In this document: one piece after another, positions 1-8,720 of the stretch
How positions within the stretch are numbered: position 1 is the first letter of the stretch
Layout of the letters: each line of letters opens with the position of its first letter
NCBI RefSeq assembly: GCF_000834655.1
Contig: NZ_JXQQ01000004.1
Location: forward strand, 28,380 to 92,379
Direction of reading: 5' to 3'
Length of the DNA: 64,000 bases
Origin: Variovorax paradoxus
GTDB lineage: Bacteria; Pseudomonadota; Gammaproteobacteria; Burkholderiales; Burkholderiaceae_C
Program-made: the position numbers and the translations under genes
Notes under the pieces: model-generated
Told to the model about the DNA's origin: nothing
Databases searched by the model: none
What the model saw: only the letters and a program-made list of their open reading frames with translations

Positions 1-1096
1 TGTCCGACAGGCGCGTGCCGACCCAGCTGCCCCAGCCGAGGCCCTGGTCGCCGCCCAGCCGCATGCCGCGCGCCTCCTCTTTCCGGAGCACCAGCCGCAG
101 CTCCCAGGCGAACTCGATGCCGACGTACTGCCGCACCCAATCGACCACCTGCTGCAACCGGCGGCTGCCCGGCAGGAACTCGCGGAACTGCTGCTGCGAC
201 AGCGGCCCGAGCTCCAGGCGAAACTTGCTCTGTGCATCGCGTACCGCGAGGCCGATGGTCGCGCCGCCACCGAGCTGGTGGTTGCGCCCGAAGAGGCCGA
301 GCCGGCTCACCTGGCGCTCGTCGATCATCACCCAGTCGCTCACGAATTCCTCCACGCGCACGGGCACGTCGAAGTACAGGCGCAGGATCTGGATCAGCCC
401 CTCGGGATTGCGCGTCTGGCGCACGAGGTGGCCCGCCATGAAGGTGCGCGCATGGTCGGCGATGCGGTCGCGCTCCTTCAGGCCCGGCTGCCCCATGTTC
501 ATGAGGCTCGCCACGTAGTCGACGAAGCGGTGGCCGTCGGGGCGGTCCAGGCTGTTGACCGATTGCGCATCGGCCCACGCCCGGTAGAACAGCAGGATGA
601 GCCGGTGATGGAACAGGTCGGCGAACGCGCTGAGCGTGTGGTCGTTGTGGTGGCGCTTGCGTTCGCGCGCGTACTCGGTCAGGTGCAGCGGCAGCGGGCC
701 GTTGGGGCCGAACAAGCCGAAGCCGTAGATCGAGATGCGCGGCGGCCCGTCGCCATCGACATCGACGCCCGACACGTTCGATGGCGCGAAGGCCATCGAG
801 GGCTCCTGCCCGAGGCGCAGCGGCTCGTCCGAGGGGCGGGGTGCGCGGCCCAGCAGCGGGTGGTCGCCTTGTGCATCGAGCCGGCGCAGCAGCATGAACA
901 GGTCGTGCTCGAAGGGCTGGTCGACCAGGCCCGCCCACAGCGCGGGGTCTGACAGCAGGGCGTCGCGCCGGCCCGTCGCGGCAATCGCAGGCGTCTCATG
1001 GCCCGCGGGCTCATCGAACGCACGCGCCTCGAACATCTCCTCGCCCTCGACCTGCGCGGCCTGCTGCATTCCGTCGGAGAAGCCGGCTGCGCTCAT
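1..1096 (-). CDS. tssG: Type VI secretion baseplate protein TssG (partial, cut at left edge)
   Basis: TssG is a T6SS baseplate wedge component that works with TssF, TssE and TssK in the cytoplasm. About 365 codons are visible from an ATG at 1096 to the window edge without a stop. The family is usually about 330-370 residues, so only the extreme C-terminus should be missing. Family landmarks are visible: FEHDLFMLLRRLDA near residue 60 and LFGPNGPLPLHLTEYAR around residue 125. Its ATG overlaps the TGA of tssF (ATGA), which points to translational coupling. The identity rests on these motifs and on the order tssE-tssF-tssG. Confidence 0.92.
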   Translation of the reverse strand, partial: MSAAGFSDGMQQAAQVEGEEMFEARAFDEPAGHETPAIAATGRRDALLSDPALWAGLVDQPFEHDLFMLLRRLDAQGDHPLLGRAPRPSDEPLRLGQEPSMAFAPSNVSGVDVDGDGPPRISIYGFGLFGPNGPLPLHLTEYARERKRHHNDHTLSAFADLFHHRLILLFYRAWADAQSVNSLDRPDGHRFVDYVASLMNMGQPGLKERDRIADHARTFMAGHLVRQTRNPEGLIQILRLYFDVPVRVEEFVSDWVMIDERQVSRLGLFGRNHQLGGGATIGLAVRDAQSKFRLELGPLSQQQFREFLPGSRRLQQVVDWVRQYVGIEFAWELRLVLRKEEARGMRLGGDQGLGWGSWVGTRLSD

Positions 1097-2964
1097 ACGG
1101 CGGGGCGGCGCCCGACCCGCGGGGTCCAGCGCGCGATTTCGCCGCGCTGCAGGCTCGAGAGCGCGAACTCGGTGAAGGCGTTGAGCGACACGTGGCGGCT
1201 GAAGAACTGCTCCAGCACCGCGCCGAAAAGATACGGGCTCGCGCCGGAGAACGCGACCTCGTCGATCTTGAGCGCCACCTCCACGCCGCGCCCGAAGACG
1301 ATCGGCCCCGGCTCGGGCAGGCGCCGGAACACCGGCGCCAGCGCCATCGAGCGCACGCCCTGGATCTGGCGGCGCACCGCCGGGTCGGCCAGGTTGCCGT
1401 AGAGGTCGAGCATCTCGCGCAGCGCGGCGGCGCCCTGCGCGGCATCGACGTCGGTGAGGCTCAGGTAATTGAGGCCCAGGTGGCTGATGAGGCGCCAGGT
1501 AAGCGCCCCCTCCGCGAGTGCCGGGTACGGCCGCGACGGGCCGCGCAGGATGCGGATCGAGCGCACGGGCGCCGAGATGCGCAGCGTGAAGTCCGATTCG
1601 AGCCCCGTCGGCAGCAGGAGCGGCAGGTCGCGGTTGGTGCACAGCGCATCGAGCGTGATGTGGCGCAGGCTGTGCGGAAAGGGCGCGTCGTGCTGGTCGA
1701 CCAGCGACACGTAGACCTCGCTGCCGGTGTAGCTGGTGCGCGTGCCCTGCGCGCGTGCGCGGTCGGACACCAGGCGCGGCTCCCGGCGCAGCGAGAAGTA
1801 CGCGCCAAAGTCGCCGTCGTCGGTCGCGAACGAACCGAGGAAGGGGCGGAACTCGCGCTCCTCCGAGCCGTTGGCCATGTGGCCGGTGACGCGCTCGACG
1901 GTGAAGATCTCGAAGTCGCGCGGCCGTGTGCGGTCGATCACCGCGTGGTGCTCGTGCTGGCCCGGGCCGACCGGAATGCGGTCGCTCCTGCGCGGCACGA
2001 GGTTGATGATGGGCGTGCAGAAGAGCGAGAAATGCTTGGCGTCGACCAGCCGCTCCAGGTCGCCGTCGGCGCGGTCCAGCAGGATCACGATCTCCATCGT
2101 GCTGCCGCTCATGGCCGAGACCGCGGCGCGCAGGTTCTTCACGCTGAAGAACAGGTAGCGGTCGGGAAACGCGAAGTACTCGTGCAGCAGACGGTAGCCC
2201 TGGAACGAGCGCGCGTCGTAGGGCAGCAGCGACTGGTCGGGGTCGAAGCCCTCGTGGCGGATGGCCTCGTCGCCCAGCGGCACGATCCGTGCCGTGGCGC
2301 CCGGGCCGCTGCGGCACACGGTGCCCATGCTGTGGTGCGCCACCAGTTCGAGCACGCGCAGCGCGTGCAACTCGGCGCCCGAGAGAAAGAACTCGAGCCG
2401 GTCGAGCGGCATCTCGGAAAAGCGCGCGCCGCCCACCGCTTCGAGCTTGATGGTGATCGCGCTCTTGGCCTGGCGCGCCACCATCGGCATCGCGTGGCCG
2501 ATCTCCGCGGGCACCGGGCCGAGGCCGGCCTCCGCGATCCTGATGGGCCAGAGCGTCACGGCGTGGCCGGTGCGGAACTCGCAGGCCGTCTGCTCGCCCT
2601 TGATCATGCGGCCGCGCAGGATCGTGTGGCGCGGCAGTTCGTAGCCTGCCTTGAGCGAGCCTTCGTTGAGGTTGCCGTCGATCTGCACCACCGCCATCGC
2701 GGGCAGCGGCGCGAGGAAGTTGGGGTACACCACTTCCAGCAGGCGCTGCGAGAAGCGCGGGAACTCCGCATCCATCTTGAGCTGGATGCGCGCCGTGAGA
2801 AAGCTGAAGCCTTCGAGCAGGCGCTCCACGTAGGGGTCGCTGACCTCGATGCCGCGCATGCCCAGGCGGCCGGCGATCTTGGGGTAGCGCTGCGCGAACT
2901 CGGCCCCGAGCTCGTGCATGTAGGTGAGCTCGCGGTTGTAGTAATCCAGCAGCCGCGCGTCCAT
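1093..2964 (-). CDS. tssF: Type VI secretion baseplate protein TssF
   Basis: TssF (VasA/ImpG family) is the core baseplate wedge subunit on which the contractile sheath assembles. The 623-residue product is of normal family length. It begins with the characteristic N-terminus MDARLLDYYNRELTYMHELG, followed by the region FAQRYPKIAGRLGM and the FLTARIQLKMDAEFP stretch. It ends in a four-base overlap with tssG. Unlike most junctions in this operon, it is separated from the upstream tssE by 127 bp that hold a GC-rich interspersed repeat. Translational coupling is therefore probably lost here. Confidence 0.95.
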   Translation of the reverse strand: MDARLLDYYNRELTYMHELGAEFAQRYPKIAGRLGMRGIEVSDPYVERLLEGFSFLTARIQLKMDAEFPRFSQRLLEVVYPNFLAPLPAMAVVQIDGNLNEGSLKAGYELPRHTILRGRMIKGEQTACEFRTGHAVTLWPIRIAEAGLGPVPAEIGHAMPMVARQAKSAITIKLEAVGGARFSEMPLDRLEFFLSGAELHALRVLELVAHHSMGTVCRSGPGATARIVPLGDEAIRHEGFDPDQSLLPYDARSFQGYRLLHEYFAFPDRYLFFSVKNLRAAVSAMSGSTMEIVILLDRADGDLERLVDAKHFSLFCTPIINLVPRRSDRIPVGPGQHEHHAVIDRTRPRDFEIFTVERVTGHMANGSEEREFRPFLGSFATDDGDFGAYFSLRREPRLVSDRARAQGTRTSYTGSEVYVSLVDQHDAPFPHSLRHITLDALCTNRDLPLLLPTGLESDFTLRISAPVRSIRILRGPSRPYPALAEGALTWRLISHLGLNYLSLTDVDAAQGAAALREMLDLYGNLADPAVRRQIQGVRSMALAPVFRRLPEPGPIVFGRGVEVALKIDEVAFSGASPYLFGAVLEQFFSRHVSLNAFTEFALSSLQRGEIARWTPRVGRRPAV

Positions 2965-2970
2965 CAGTGG

Positions 2971-3075
2971 CTCACCCCCAGGCTTCGCGCACTTCGTGTC
3001 GCTGCGCCTTCCCCCTCACCGGGGGCAACGCCAGCGGCCCGGCAAAGCCGGCTCCGCGGTGTTTCTCGAAAAGAG
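2971..3075. repeat. GC-rich interspersed palindromic repeat, type B copy 1
   Basis: The tssE-tssF gap carries a segment starting with aggcttcgcgcactt, then a CCCTCACCGGGGGCAACG hairpin, then cggcaaagccggctccgcgg and tgtttc. The same blocks recur, in reverse orientation at 16483-16575 and truncated at 54773-54832. This is a dispersed non-coding repeat. It has no recognisable transposase and may be a REP/MITE-like element. Confidence 0.75.
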
Positions 3076-3091
3076 CATCGGAGCACCCGCA

Positions 3092-3655
3092 TCAGAGGCC
3101 TCCCGTCGGCCGCAGGATCATGTGGCCGCTTTCCAGGTCGAGCTCCGAGCGCAGGATGAATTCGATGGGGTAAGGCACCGACCACAGCGTGCCGCGGATC
3201 TCCAGCGCGAGCAGGTTGTGGTGTTCGAGGTCGGTCGCATCGGTCACGCAGCGCACGTCGATGCTGTCCTTCATGATGCGCGGCTCGAAGTCGATGATCG
3301 AGGCGCGGATGGCGGCCTCGACGTCGGCGAAGTCGACCTCCGACATGCGACCGCCGGCCCATCCGCGCACGCCGTAGTTCACGACCGAGCGCCGCGCGCG
3401 CGGCATGGCGTTGATGTCGTGGTCCGCGCCGAAGTTGGTGGTGTTGAGCAGCCACTGCAGGTCGCGCAGCACCGAGTCGCGCAGGAGCTTGCCGCTCATG
3501 AGGAAACTGCCCGCACGCTCCTGGCGGCTTTGCGGCTGCTTGTCGGTCAGGCGGTCGAGCAGCACGGGTTGCAGGCGGTCGCGCGCAACGCTCTCCTGCG
3601 GATCGCCATCGATGTCGATCGCCGCGGAACGGCTGGCGGGCAGCGTGGTGCTCAC
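3092..3655 (-). CDS. tssE: Type VI secretion baseplate protein TssE (gp25-like)
   Basis: TssE is the gp25/lysozyme-related wedge protein of the T6SS baseplate. The 187-residue product has the gp25-like C-terminal half: LRDLQWLLNTTNFG, RRSVVNYGVRG and EAAIRASIIDFEPRI, with the conserved I-x-D-FEPR segment. The start is taken as a GTG at 3655 because GTGA overlaps the TGA of the upstream tagJ gene. The next ATG would remove conserved sequence. The longer upstream reading in this frame runs through tagJ and is not real. Confidence 0.9.
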   Translation of the reverse strand: MSTTLPASRSAAIDIDGDPQESVARDRLQPVLLDRLTDKQPQSRQERAGSFLMSGKLLRDSVLRDLQWLLNTTNFGADHDINAMPRARRSVVNYGVRGWAGGRMSEVDFADVEAAIRASIIDFEPRIMKDSIDVRCVTDATDLEHHNLLALEIRGTLWSVPYPIEFILRSELDLESGHMILRPTGGL

Positions 3656-4530
3656 GGTGCGGCGTCCTCCGCCGTTGCGGGTGCCGCGTCGAATTCGACG
3701 AGCCGCACGTCCAGCAGCGAATGGTCGCCGGCTTCGCTGATGAGCGTGCGCTGGCCGACGCCCGCGTACTGCTCTTCGCCGGCCAGCGGCAGCCAGTCGG
3801 TGCGGCGGCCCAGCGTGGTTTCGTCGTCGAGTCCGTCGAGCTTGCCGGGATAGCGCACCGGCACCAGGCCGTTGAGCCCGCGGCCGTCCTGCAGCACGAT
3901 CTCTGCCGGCGCCCACAAGAGGTCGACCAGGTGCTGCGGACGCTTGAATTTCAGGCGGCGCACCGCATGCAGCGGCAGCCACGCATAGCCCGAAGGCGTA
4001 AGGAGTTCCAGCACGGCCCCGATGCGCACGTCGCCGTCGCAGAGCCATGCAAATTCGGCGGTCTCGACCGGCTCGCCGTCGATGGCCTGCGCGGCGCGGG
4101 AGTCGGAACGGTCGACCACGCTCAGCATGCCCGGCGATGCGTGTGCGTCCTGCCGCGCCGCCTCGCGCAATGCAGCCGCTTCGTCGGCCCGTTCGGGCGG
4201 CAATGCCGCCGCGGCGATCAGCCCGTCGACCCAGCCGGCCTGGCCGGCGACGACGGCCGGCGCGCGGCCGCCATTCCAGAATTCGGTGCGGTGGCGCTCG
4301 GCCGCCAGCGCCATCGCGCAGGTGGCGCTCGCCGGCGCAAAAGAGGGATCGATCTTCGCGGCGAGCTTGAGCTGGTCTTCAGCCCGCTGCCACTCGCCGC
4401 GCAGCGCGAGGAAGTGGCACAGGGCAAGGCGCAGGCTGGCGTTCTGGGGACTGGCGCGAATCTGCCGCTGTACCCATTCGGTGTGCTCGGCCACGGAGCG
4501 CTCGCCCAGCACTGCAAACCCATCGCCCAT
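3652..4530 (-). CDS. tagJ: T6SS accessory protein TagJ (ImpE family)
   Basis: TagJ/ImpE proteins bind the sheath protein TssB and are thought to modulate sheath handling by ClpV. The 292-residue product has an N-terminal TPR-like helical region (NASLRLALCHFLALRGEW, DQLKLAAKIDPSFAPA). Its C-terminal ImpE domain contains WLPLHAVRRLKF and LVPVRYPGK. The ATG at 4530 is preceded by a GAGGAAG ribosome-binding site. It lies between hcp and tssE, the usual place for tagJ in proteobacterial T6SS operons. The call is by family; the exact role in this system is inferred. Confidence 0.9.
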   Translation of the reverse strand: MGDGFAVLGERSVAEHTEWVQRQIRASPQNASLRLALCHFLALRGEWQRAEDQLKLAAKIDPSFAPASATCAMALAAERHRTEFWNGGRAPAVVAGQAGWVDGLIAAAALPPERADEAAALREAARQDAHASPGMLSVVDRSDSRAAQAIDGEPVETAEFAWLCDGDVRIGAVLELLTPSGYAWLPLHAVRRLKFKRPQHLVDLLWAPAEIVLQDGRGLNGLVPVRYPGKLDGLDDETTLGRRTDWLPLAGEEQYAGVGQRTLISEAGDHSLLDVRLVEFDAAPATAEDAAP

Positions 4531-4660
4531 GAAGCTTCCTCATTGACTGACTCGCACACGACGCGTGCGCCGTGCGGTGGTGATCGATCCTCGGCCGGAA
4601 GGCGGGCCTTCTTTGCATCGGCGCGCGAGTTGCTCGCGCGGCCTGCCCCCGGCATGACGG

Positions 4661-4690
4661 CAACAAGGAAGCCCCAAGGCTTCCTTGTTG
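4661..4690 (-). terminator. Strong hairpin just after hcp
   Basis: CAACAAGGAAGCC and GGCTTCCTTGTTG form a perfect 13-bp stem with a 4-nt loop, 11 nt downstream of the hcp stop. There is no clear T tract on the minus strand, so it may be a partial terminator or a 3' stabiliser. Either would let hcp mRNA exceed that of downstream baseplate genes. The AACAAGGAAGCC arm is also the last codons of hcp, so the hairpin may have arisen by duplication of the gene end. Confidence 0.65.
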
Positions 4691-4701
4691 TCCCGGGAGC
4701 C

Positions 4702-5184
4702 TCAGGCTTCCTTGTTTTCCTTGAGGTTCCAGGCCAGAACCGTCTCGGCGCCCTTGCCGCCCTTGTCGGTCTGTTCCCAGTACTGCTGCTTGACCTTGGC
4801 GGCCTGGAACGCGAACTGCACGAGCACCGCGTCGCCGCCCTGCTCGGCCGTGTACTGCACCGAGGTGACCAGCACTTCCTCCAGCGTGACGCGGGAGTAT
4901 TCGATCTGCGTGCCACCGGCCTTGCAGACCGACACCTCGACCTTGCCCAGGTGCTTGCCGCTCGCGCAATTCTTCATGATGGACGGTGCCGCCTTGTCGA
5001 TGCGCGCGAGCACCTGCAGGTCGTTGAAGCTGGCCTTGCCCACGCCGCCGCCACCGCCGCTGACCATGTTTCCAGGCTGCGTTGCACCCCACGCGAACGA
5101 CTTGATATCGCTCCAATCCTTGTGATTCGAGTCCTTGGATTCGCCGTTCGCGCCCTCAACGCGCATGAACATGTCTACTGCCAT
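4702..5184 (-). CDS. hcp: T6SS tube protein Hcp
   Basis: Hcp forms the stacked hexameric inner tube that the T6SS sheath expels, and serves as a carrier for some effectors. The 160-residue product has the family start MAVDMFMRVEGANGESKD, the central KHLGKVEVSVCKAGG and a C-terminal YWEQTDKGGKGAETV. Its length is normal and no effector domain is fused. It is separated by 45 bp from tssC upstream and by 171 bp with a strong hairpin from tagJ downstream, in line with independent high-level expression. Confidence 0.95.
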   Translation of the reverse strand: MAVDMFMRVEGANGESKDSNHKDWSDIKSFAWGATQPGNMVSGGGGGVGKASFNDLQVLARIDKAAPSIMKNCASGKHLGKVEVSVCKAGGTQIEYSRVTLEEVLVTSVQYTAEQGGDAVLVQFAFQAAKVKQQYWEQTDKGGKGAETVLAWNLKENKEA

Positions 5185-5229
5185 GATTAACCCCCAAAGT
5201 TATTTGCGCCCTCGTGGAGCACCGTTGAT

Positions 5230-6738
5230 TTAGCTGCTGTCCTTCTTGTTGGATGGCAGCTTCGAAACCAGCCGCAGGGAAACCGTCAGCCCTTCGAGCT
5301 GATAGTGCGGCCGGAGAAAAAACTTGGCGGCGTAGTAGCCGGGGTTGTCCTCGATGGCTTCCACCTGGACTTCCGCCGCCGCCAACGGCTTCATTGCCTT
5401 CGTGTCCTGGGACGACGTGCCGGGGCTGCCGTCCACGTAGTTCATGATCCAGTCGTTGAGCCAGCGCTCCATGTCCTCGCGCTCGCGGAACGAGCCGATC
5501 TTGTCCCGCACGATGCACTTGAGGTAGTGCGCGAAACGGCAGCACGCGAACAGGTAAGGCAGGCGCGCCGCGAGGTTCGCGTTGGCCGTGGCGTCGGCGT
5601 CGTAGTACTCGGCCGGCTGCTGCAGCGACTGCGCGCCGATGAAGGCCGCGAAATCGGAATTCTTGCGGTGCACGAGCGGCATGAAGCCGTTCTTGGCGAG
5701 CTCGGCCTCGCGCCGGTCGCTGATGGCGATCTCGGTGGGGCACTTCATGTCCACGCCGCCGTCGTCGGTCGGGAAGGTGTGGGTGGGCAGGTTCTCCACC
5801 GCGCCGCCCGATTCCACGCCGCGGATCGAGGTGCACCAGCCGTACTGCTTGAACGAGCGGTTGATGTTCACGCCCATCGCATAGGCCGAGTTGGCCCAGG
5901 TGTAGCGGGTGTGCGCTGCCGAATCGGTTTCTTCCTCGAACTCGAACTCGTCGACCGGATTGGTGCGCGCGCCATAGGGCAGGCGCGCCAGGAAGCGCGG
6001 CATGGCCAGGCCGATGTAGCGCGCGTCTTCCGACTCGCGCAGGCTGCGCCATGCGGTGTGCTCGGTGTTCTGGAAGATCTTGGTGAGGTCGCGCGGATTC
6101 GACAGCTCTTGCCACGAATCCATCTGCATCACCGTGGGCGATGCGCCTGCGATGAAGGGGCAATGCGCGGCCGCGGCGATCTTGGCCATCTCGCCGAGCA
6201 TCTCGACATCGGGCGGGCTGTGGTCGAAGTGGAAGTCGCCGATGAGCGCGCCGAAAGGCTCGCCGCCGAACTGGCCGTACTCGGCTTCGTAGACCTTCTT
6301 GAACAGCGGGCTCTGGTCCCAGCCGATGCCCTTGTGGCGCTTGAGCGAGCGCGCCACTTCGCGCTTCGATGCGCACATCACGCGGATCTTGAGCTGCTCA
6401 TCGGTCTCGGTGTTGTTCACCAGGTAATGCAGGCCGCGCCATGCGCCCTCGAGCTGCTGGAAGTCCTCGTGGTGCAGGATCTGGTTGATCTGCTCGGAGA
6501 GCTTGCGGTCGATCTCGGTGATGATGCCCTGCACGGTGCGGTAGGCGTCGTTGGAGATGGTGACCGTGCTCTCCAGCGCCTGCACGGCGAGTGTCTTGAC
6601 GGCGTTCTGCACCGCTTCGCGCGCCTGCTCCGTCTTGGGTTTGAACTCGCGCTGCAGGAGATCGGAGAACTCGTTGGGTGCGAGTGCATCGATCGTGGCG
6701 GCCTGCGCGCGTGCAGTCTGTTTGGGTGCGGTGCTCAT
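5230..6738 (-). CDS. tssC: T6SS contractile sheath large subunit TssC
   Basis: TssC (VipB) makes up most of the contractile sheath together with TssB. The 502-residue product is typical in length. Family signatures include AWRGLHYLVNNTETDEQLKI, DQSPLFKKVYEAEYGQFGG, GALIGDFHFDHS and WCTSIRGVESGG. The C-terminal handle LEGLTVSLRLVSKLPSNK follows. It lies 84 bp downstream of tssB; that gap carries a short 13-bp tandem repeat. Confidence 0.97.
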   Translation of the reverse strand: MSTAPKQTARAQAATIDALAPNEFSDLLQREFKPKTEQAREAVQNAVKTLAVQALESTVTISNDAYRTVQGIITEIDRKLSEQINQILHHEDFQQLEGAWRGLHYLVNNTETDEQLKIRVMCASKREVARSLKRHKGIGWDQSPLFKKVYEAEYGQFGGEPFGALIGDFHFDHSPPDVEMLGEMAKIAAAAHCPFIAGASPTVMQMDSWQELSNPRDLTKIFQNTEHTAWRSLRESEDARYIGLAMPRFLARLPYGARTNPVDEFEFEEETDSAAHTRYTWANSAYAMGVNINRSFKQYGWCTSIRGVESGGAVENLPTHTFPTDDGGVDMKCPTEIAISDRREAELAKNGFMPLVHRKNSDFAAFIGAQSLQQPAEYYDADATANANLAARLPYLFACCRFAHYLKCIVRDKIGSFREREDMERWLNDWIMNYVDGSPGTSSQDTKAMKPLAAAEVQVEAIEDNPGYYAAKFFLRPHYQLEGLTVSLRLVSKLPSNKKDSS

Positions 6739-6756
6739 GTGGAAATCCTGTCGGCT

Positions 6757-6795
6757 TGCTGTGCGTTGCTGCTGTGCGTTGCTGCTGTGCGTTGC
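6757..6795. repeat. Three perfect 13-bp tandem repeats between tssB and tssC
   Basis: The unit tgctgtgcgttgc is repeated three times without mismatch in the 84-bp tssB-tssC gap. It lies just upstream of the tssC ribosome-binding region. Slipped-strand change in copy number would alter spacing in the leader. No coding role is seen. Confidence 0.8.
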
Positions 6796-6822
6796 TCTAC
6801 TTGCTGCGCTGCGTGCTTGCGT

Positions 6823-7395
6823 CTACTCGGAAGCACCGGCGGGCGCATTGCCCGCTTTTTCGTTCGCCGCATCGACCGCCTTGGCGACCGCCGGATTGGG
6901 CGCGGACGCCAGCGACTTGAGCAGTTCCGGGTTCTGCAGCGCCTGTGCGATCAGCTGCTCGGCGCCGTTCTTGCCGTCCATGTACGAGAGCAGGTTCGAC
7001 AGCTCCGTGCGGGCCGCGAGCAACTGCTGCAGCGCGCCGACCTGGCCCGCGATGCGCGCGGGCGAGAAGTCGTCCATGGTGTCGAAGGTGATGTCGACAT
7101 TCATCTGGCCTTCGCCCGTGAGCGTGTTGGGCACCTGGAACGCCACGCGCGGCTTGATGGCCTTCATGCGGTCGTCGAAGTTGTCGATGTCCACTTCCAT
7201 GAAATCGCGCTCGGCCAGGTCGGGCATCGGGTCCATCTGCTTGCCCGCGAGGTCGGCGATCACGCCCATCACGAAGGGCAGCTGGATCTTGCGTTCGCTG
7301 CCGTAGATCTCGACGTCGTACTCGATCTGCACGCGCGGCGCCCGGTTCCGCGCAATGAACTTCTGACCACTGTTTCTGACACGGTTGTCTGCCAT
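6823..7395 (-). CDS. tssB: T6SS contractile sheath small subunit TssB
   Basis: TssB (VipA) pairs with TssC to form the sheath and offers the ClpV-binding site after contraction. The 190-residue product shows the expected NRAPRVQIEYDVEIYGSER start, LPFVMGVIADLAGK, the strand FMEVDIDNFDDRM and TFDTMDDFSPARIA. The C-terminal 20 residues (AANEKAGNAPAGASE) extend slightly beyond the common family end. Order and spacing with tssC are canonical. Confidence 0.96.
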   Translation of the reverse strand: MADNRVRNSGQKFIARNRAPRVQIEYDVEIYGSERKIQLPFVMGVIADLAGKQMDPMPDLAERDFMEVDIDNFDDRMKAIKPRVAFQVPNTLTGEGQMNVDITFDTMDDFSPARIAGQVGALQQLLAARTELSNLLSYMDGKNGAEQLIAQALQNPELLKSLASAPNPAVAKAVDAANEKAGNAPAGASE

Positions 7396-7483
7396 AAGCT
7401 TCCTCTTGAAACTGAATGCGTGGGTCGGACCTGACTGTCTGTCCTGCTGGCTTCGAGCCTCCCGTATCGGCAGCGAGCGCCGC

Positions 7484-8581
7484 CTATTCCGAGGAGGCTC
7501 CGCCGTTCAACGGCCGTCCGGCCAGGCTCTCTATCTTTTGCAATCCCTCGGGCACGAGCTCTTCGATGATCTGGAAGAAGTTCAGGTCCAGGAGCCGCTG
7601 CGCTCGCCGTATCAGCATGGGCGCCGGATGACTGGGCTCCGTGCGCTCCATGTACTGGCAAGCCTTCTCCAACAACACCTGAACATCATCACGGCTCGAT
7701 ATTTCAATCTCTTTAATACTTATTGCGCGTAGGCCTGCACCGACATTTACTGTCTGAGCGACCGTGCCTTGCGCACTCGCCGCGGCACCCTGCACATTGC
7801 CTTGCGCATGTGCTTCGCCTTCATGCGAAGCGCTTGCCGGAGGCTCGGTCGGCGCCTGCTCGGGCATCAGCTGCAGCACGGTGCGCAGCGAGCGCTCGAG
7901 CCTGGAAAAATCGGGCGCCCAGCTCTGTCCCAGTGCGCGCTCGGAGGTCTCGCGAATGCGTTGCAGCAATTCGAGCGCCGCGCGCAGGGCCACCACCTGC
8001 GGCGTCGATTTCTCGTGCGCGCGCCGCGCCGCTTCTCGCAACCGGCCGATGCCGCCGGGGTAGTCGATCTGGTCTGCCTTGCTCGAATCGAGCAGGGCCT
8101 CGACCTGTCGCAGGCTCACCGACGAACCGCCGTCATCGAGCAGCCGCGCATCGCGCACGCTGCGCCCGAGTCCTTCGGCTTCGGCCAGTGCGGCCAGCGC
8201 ATTCATGCGGGGCAGCGGGTCTTCGAAACCATCGTCGACGACGCGCGGGTGGACGTCGTTCCAGAATTTCTGCAGCACCACGTCGACCAGCCGAAGGCCA
8301 TCGACATAGCCGGAGAGGCCGCGTGTCTCGGTCCATGCAAGGGTCAGCGGAACCAGTACCCGCAGGTCGCGCGTGCGTTCGCACAGCTGCTTGGCGATGC
8401 GCTCGACACGGGCCCAGTCGGGTGGCTCGGCCGGGATGATCGTCGCGCCGAATTGTTGCTCCCGCTTGCCGGTCGTTGCTTGCTGCAACGCCATGAAATC
8501 GGGGTCGTATTCCAGATCTTCACCGCACGGGAGCGGGCCTTCGACAGGCGACTGCAATAGATCGATCTCACTCGGCAACAA
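7484..8581 (-). CDS. tssA: T6SS protein TssA (ImpA N-terminal domain)
   Basis: TssA proteins cap and coordinate growth of the tail tube-sheath at the baseplate and membrane complex. The roughly 365-residue product has the ImpA_N domain at its start (PCGEDLEYDPDF, RDLRVLVPLTLAW, WNDVHPR). An Ala/Gln/Gly-rich linker near 245-280 follows, then a C-terminal helical segment (SSRDDVQVLLEKACQYMER, PAPMLIRRAQRL). No ATG fits. The start is a TTG at 8581 or the adjacent TTG, 5-8 nt after AAGGGGGA. It is the first gene of the operon as seen here. Confidence 0.9.
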   Translation of the reverse strand: MLPSEIDLLQSPVEGPLPCGEDLEYDPDFMALQQATTGKREQQFGATIIPAEPPDWARVERIAKQLCERTRDLRVLVPLTLAWTETRGLSGYVDGLRLVDVVLQKFWNDVHPRVVDDGFEDPLPRMNALAALAEAEGLGRSVRDARLLDDGGSSVSLRQVEALLDSSKADQIDYPGGIGRLREAARRAHEKSTPQVVALRAALELLQRIRETSERALGQSWAPDFSRLERSLRTVLQLMPEQAPTEPPASASHEGEAHAQGNVQGAAASAQGTVAQTVNVGAGLRAISIKEIEISSRDDVQVLLEKACQYMERTEPSHPAPMLIRRAQRLLDLNFFQIIEELVPEGLQKIESLAGRPLNGGASSE

Positions 8582-8597
8582 CCGGTCCCCCTTGAGT

Positions 8598-8619
8598 TAA
8601 CCATCATCAACGTTGGTTA
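8598..8619. promoter_or_regulatory. Inverted repeat upstream of tssA
   Basis: TAACCA and TGGTTA form an inverted repeat with a 10-nt spacer. It is flanked by a direct repeat CTTGAG at 8591-8596 and 8621-8626, directly upstream of the tssA ribosome-binding site. This position fits an operator or mRNA leader element for the T6SS operon. No cognate regulator is identifiable in the window. Confidence 0.35.
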
Positions 8620-8683
8620 TCTTGAGGGGAACAGGAACGGTGGTCAACCGCAACTGAATGCAACGGACGGGCAATGAAACCCT

Positions 8684-8700
8684 AAGGAGTACAACTCCTT
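8684..8700. terminator. Hairpin between FAH-family gene and tssA
   Basis: AAGGAGT and ACTCCTT form a perfect 7-bp stem with a 3-nt loop. A second stem, GGACT/AGTCC (8718-8722 and 8728-8732), overlaps the stop codon of the preceding minus-strand gene at 8721. Together they could end that transcript or shape the T6SS operon leader. No T tract follows, so termination is uncertain. Confidence 0.35.
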
Positions 8701-8720
8701 TTGAACCGCACACGTAAGGA

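Noticed and set aside
1192..3159. Roughly 650-codon plus-strand frame opposite tssF
   Set aside because: It is an antisense shadow. The opposite strand shows the proper TssF sequence and ribosome-binding context.
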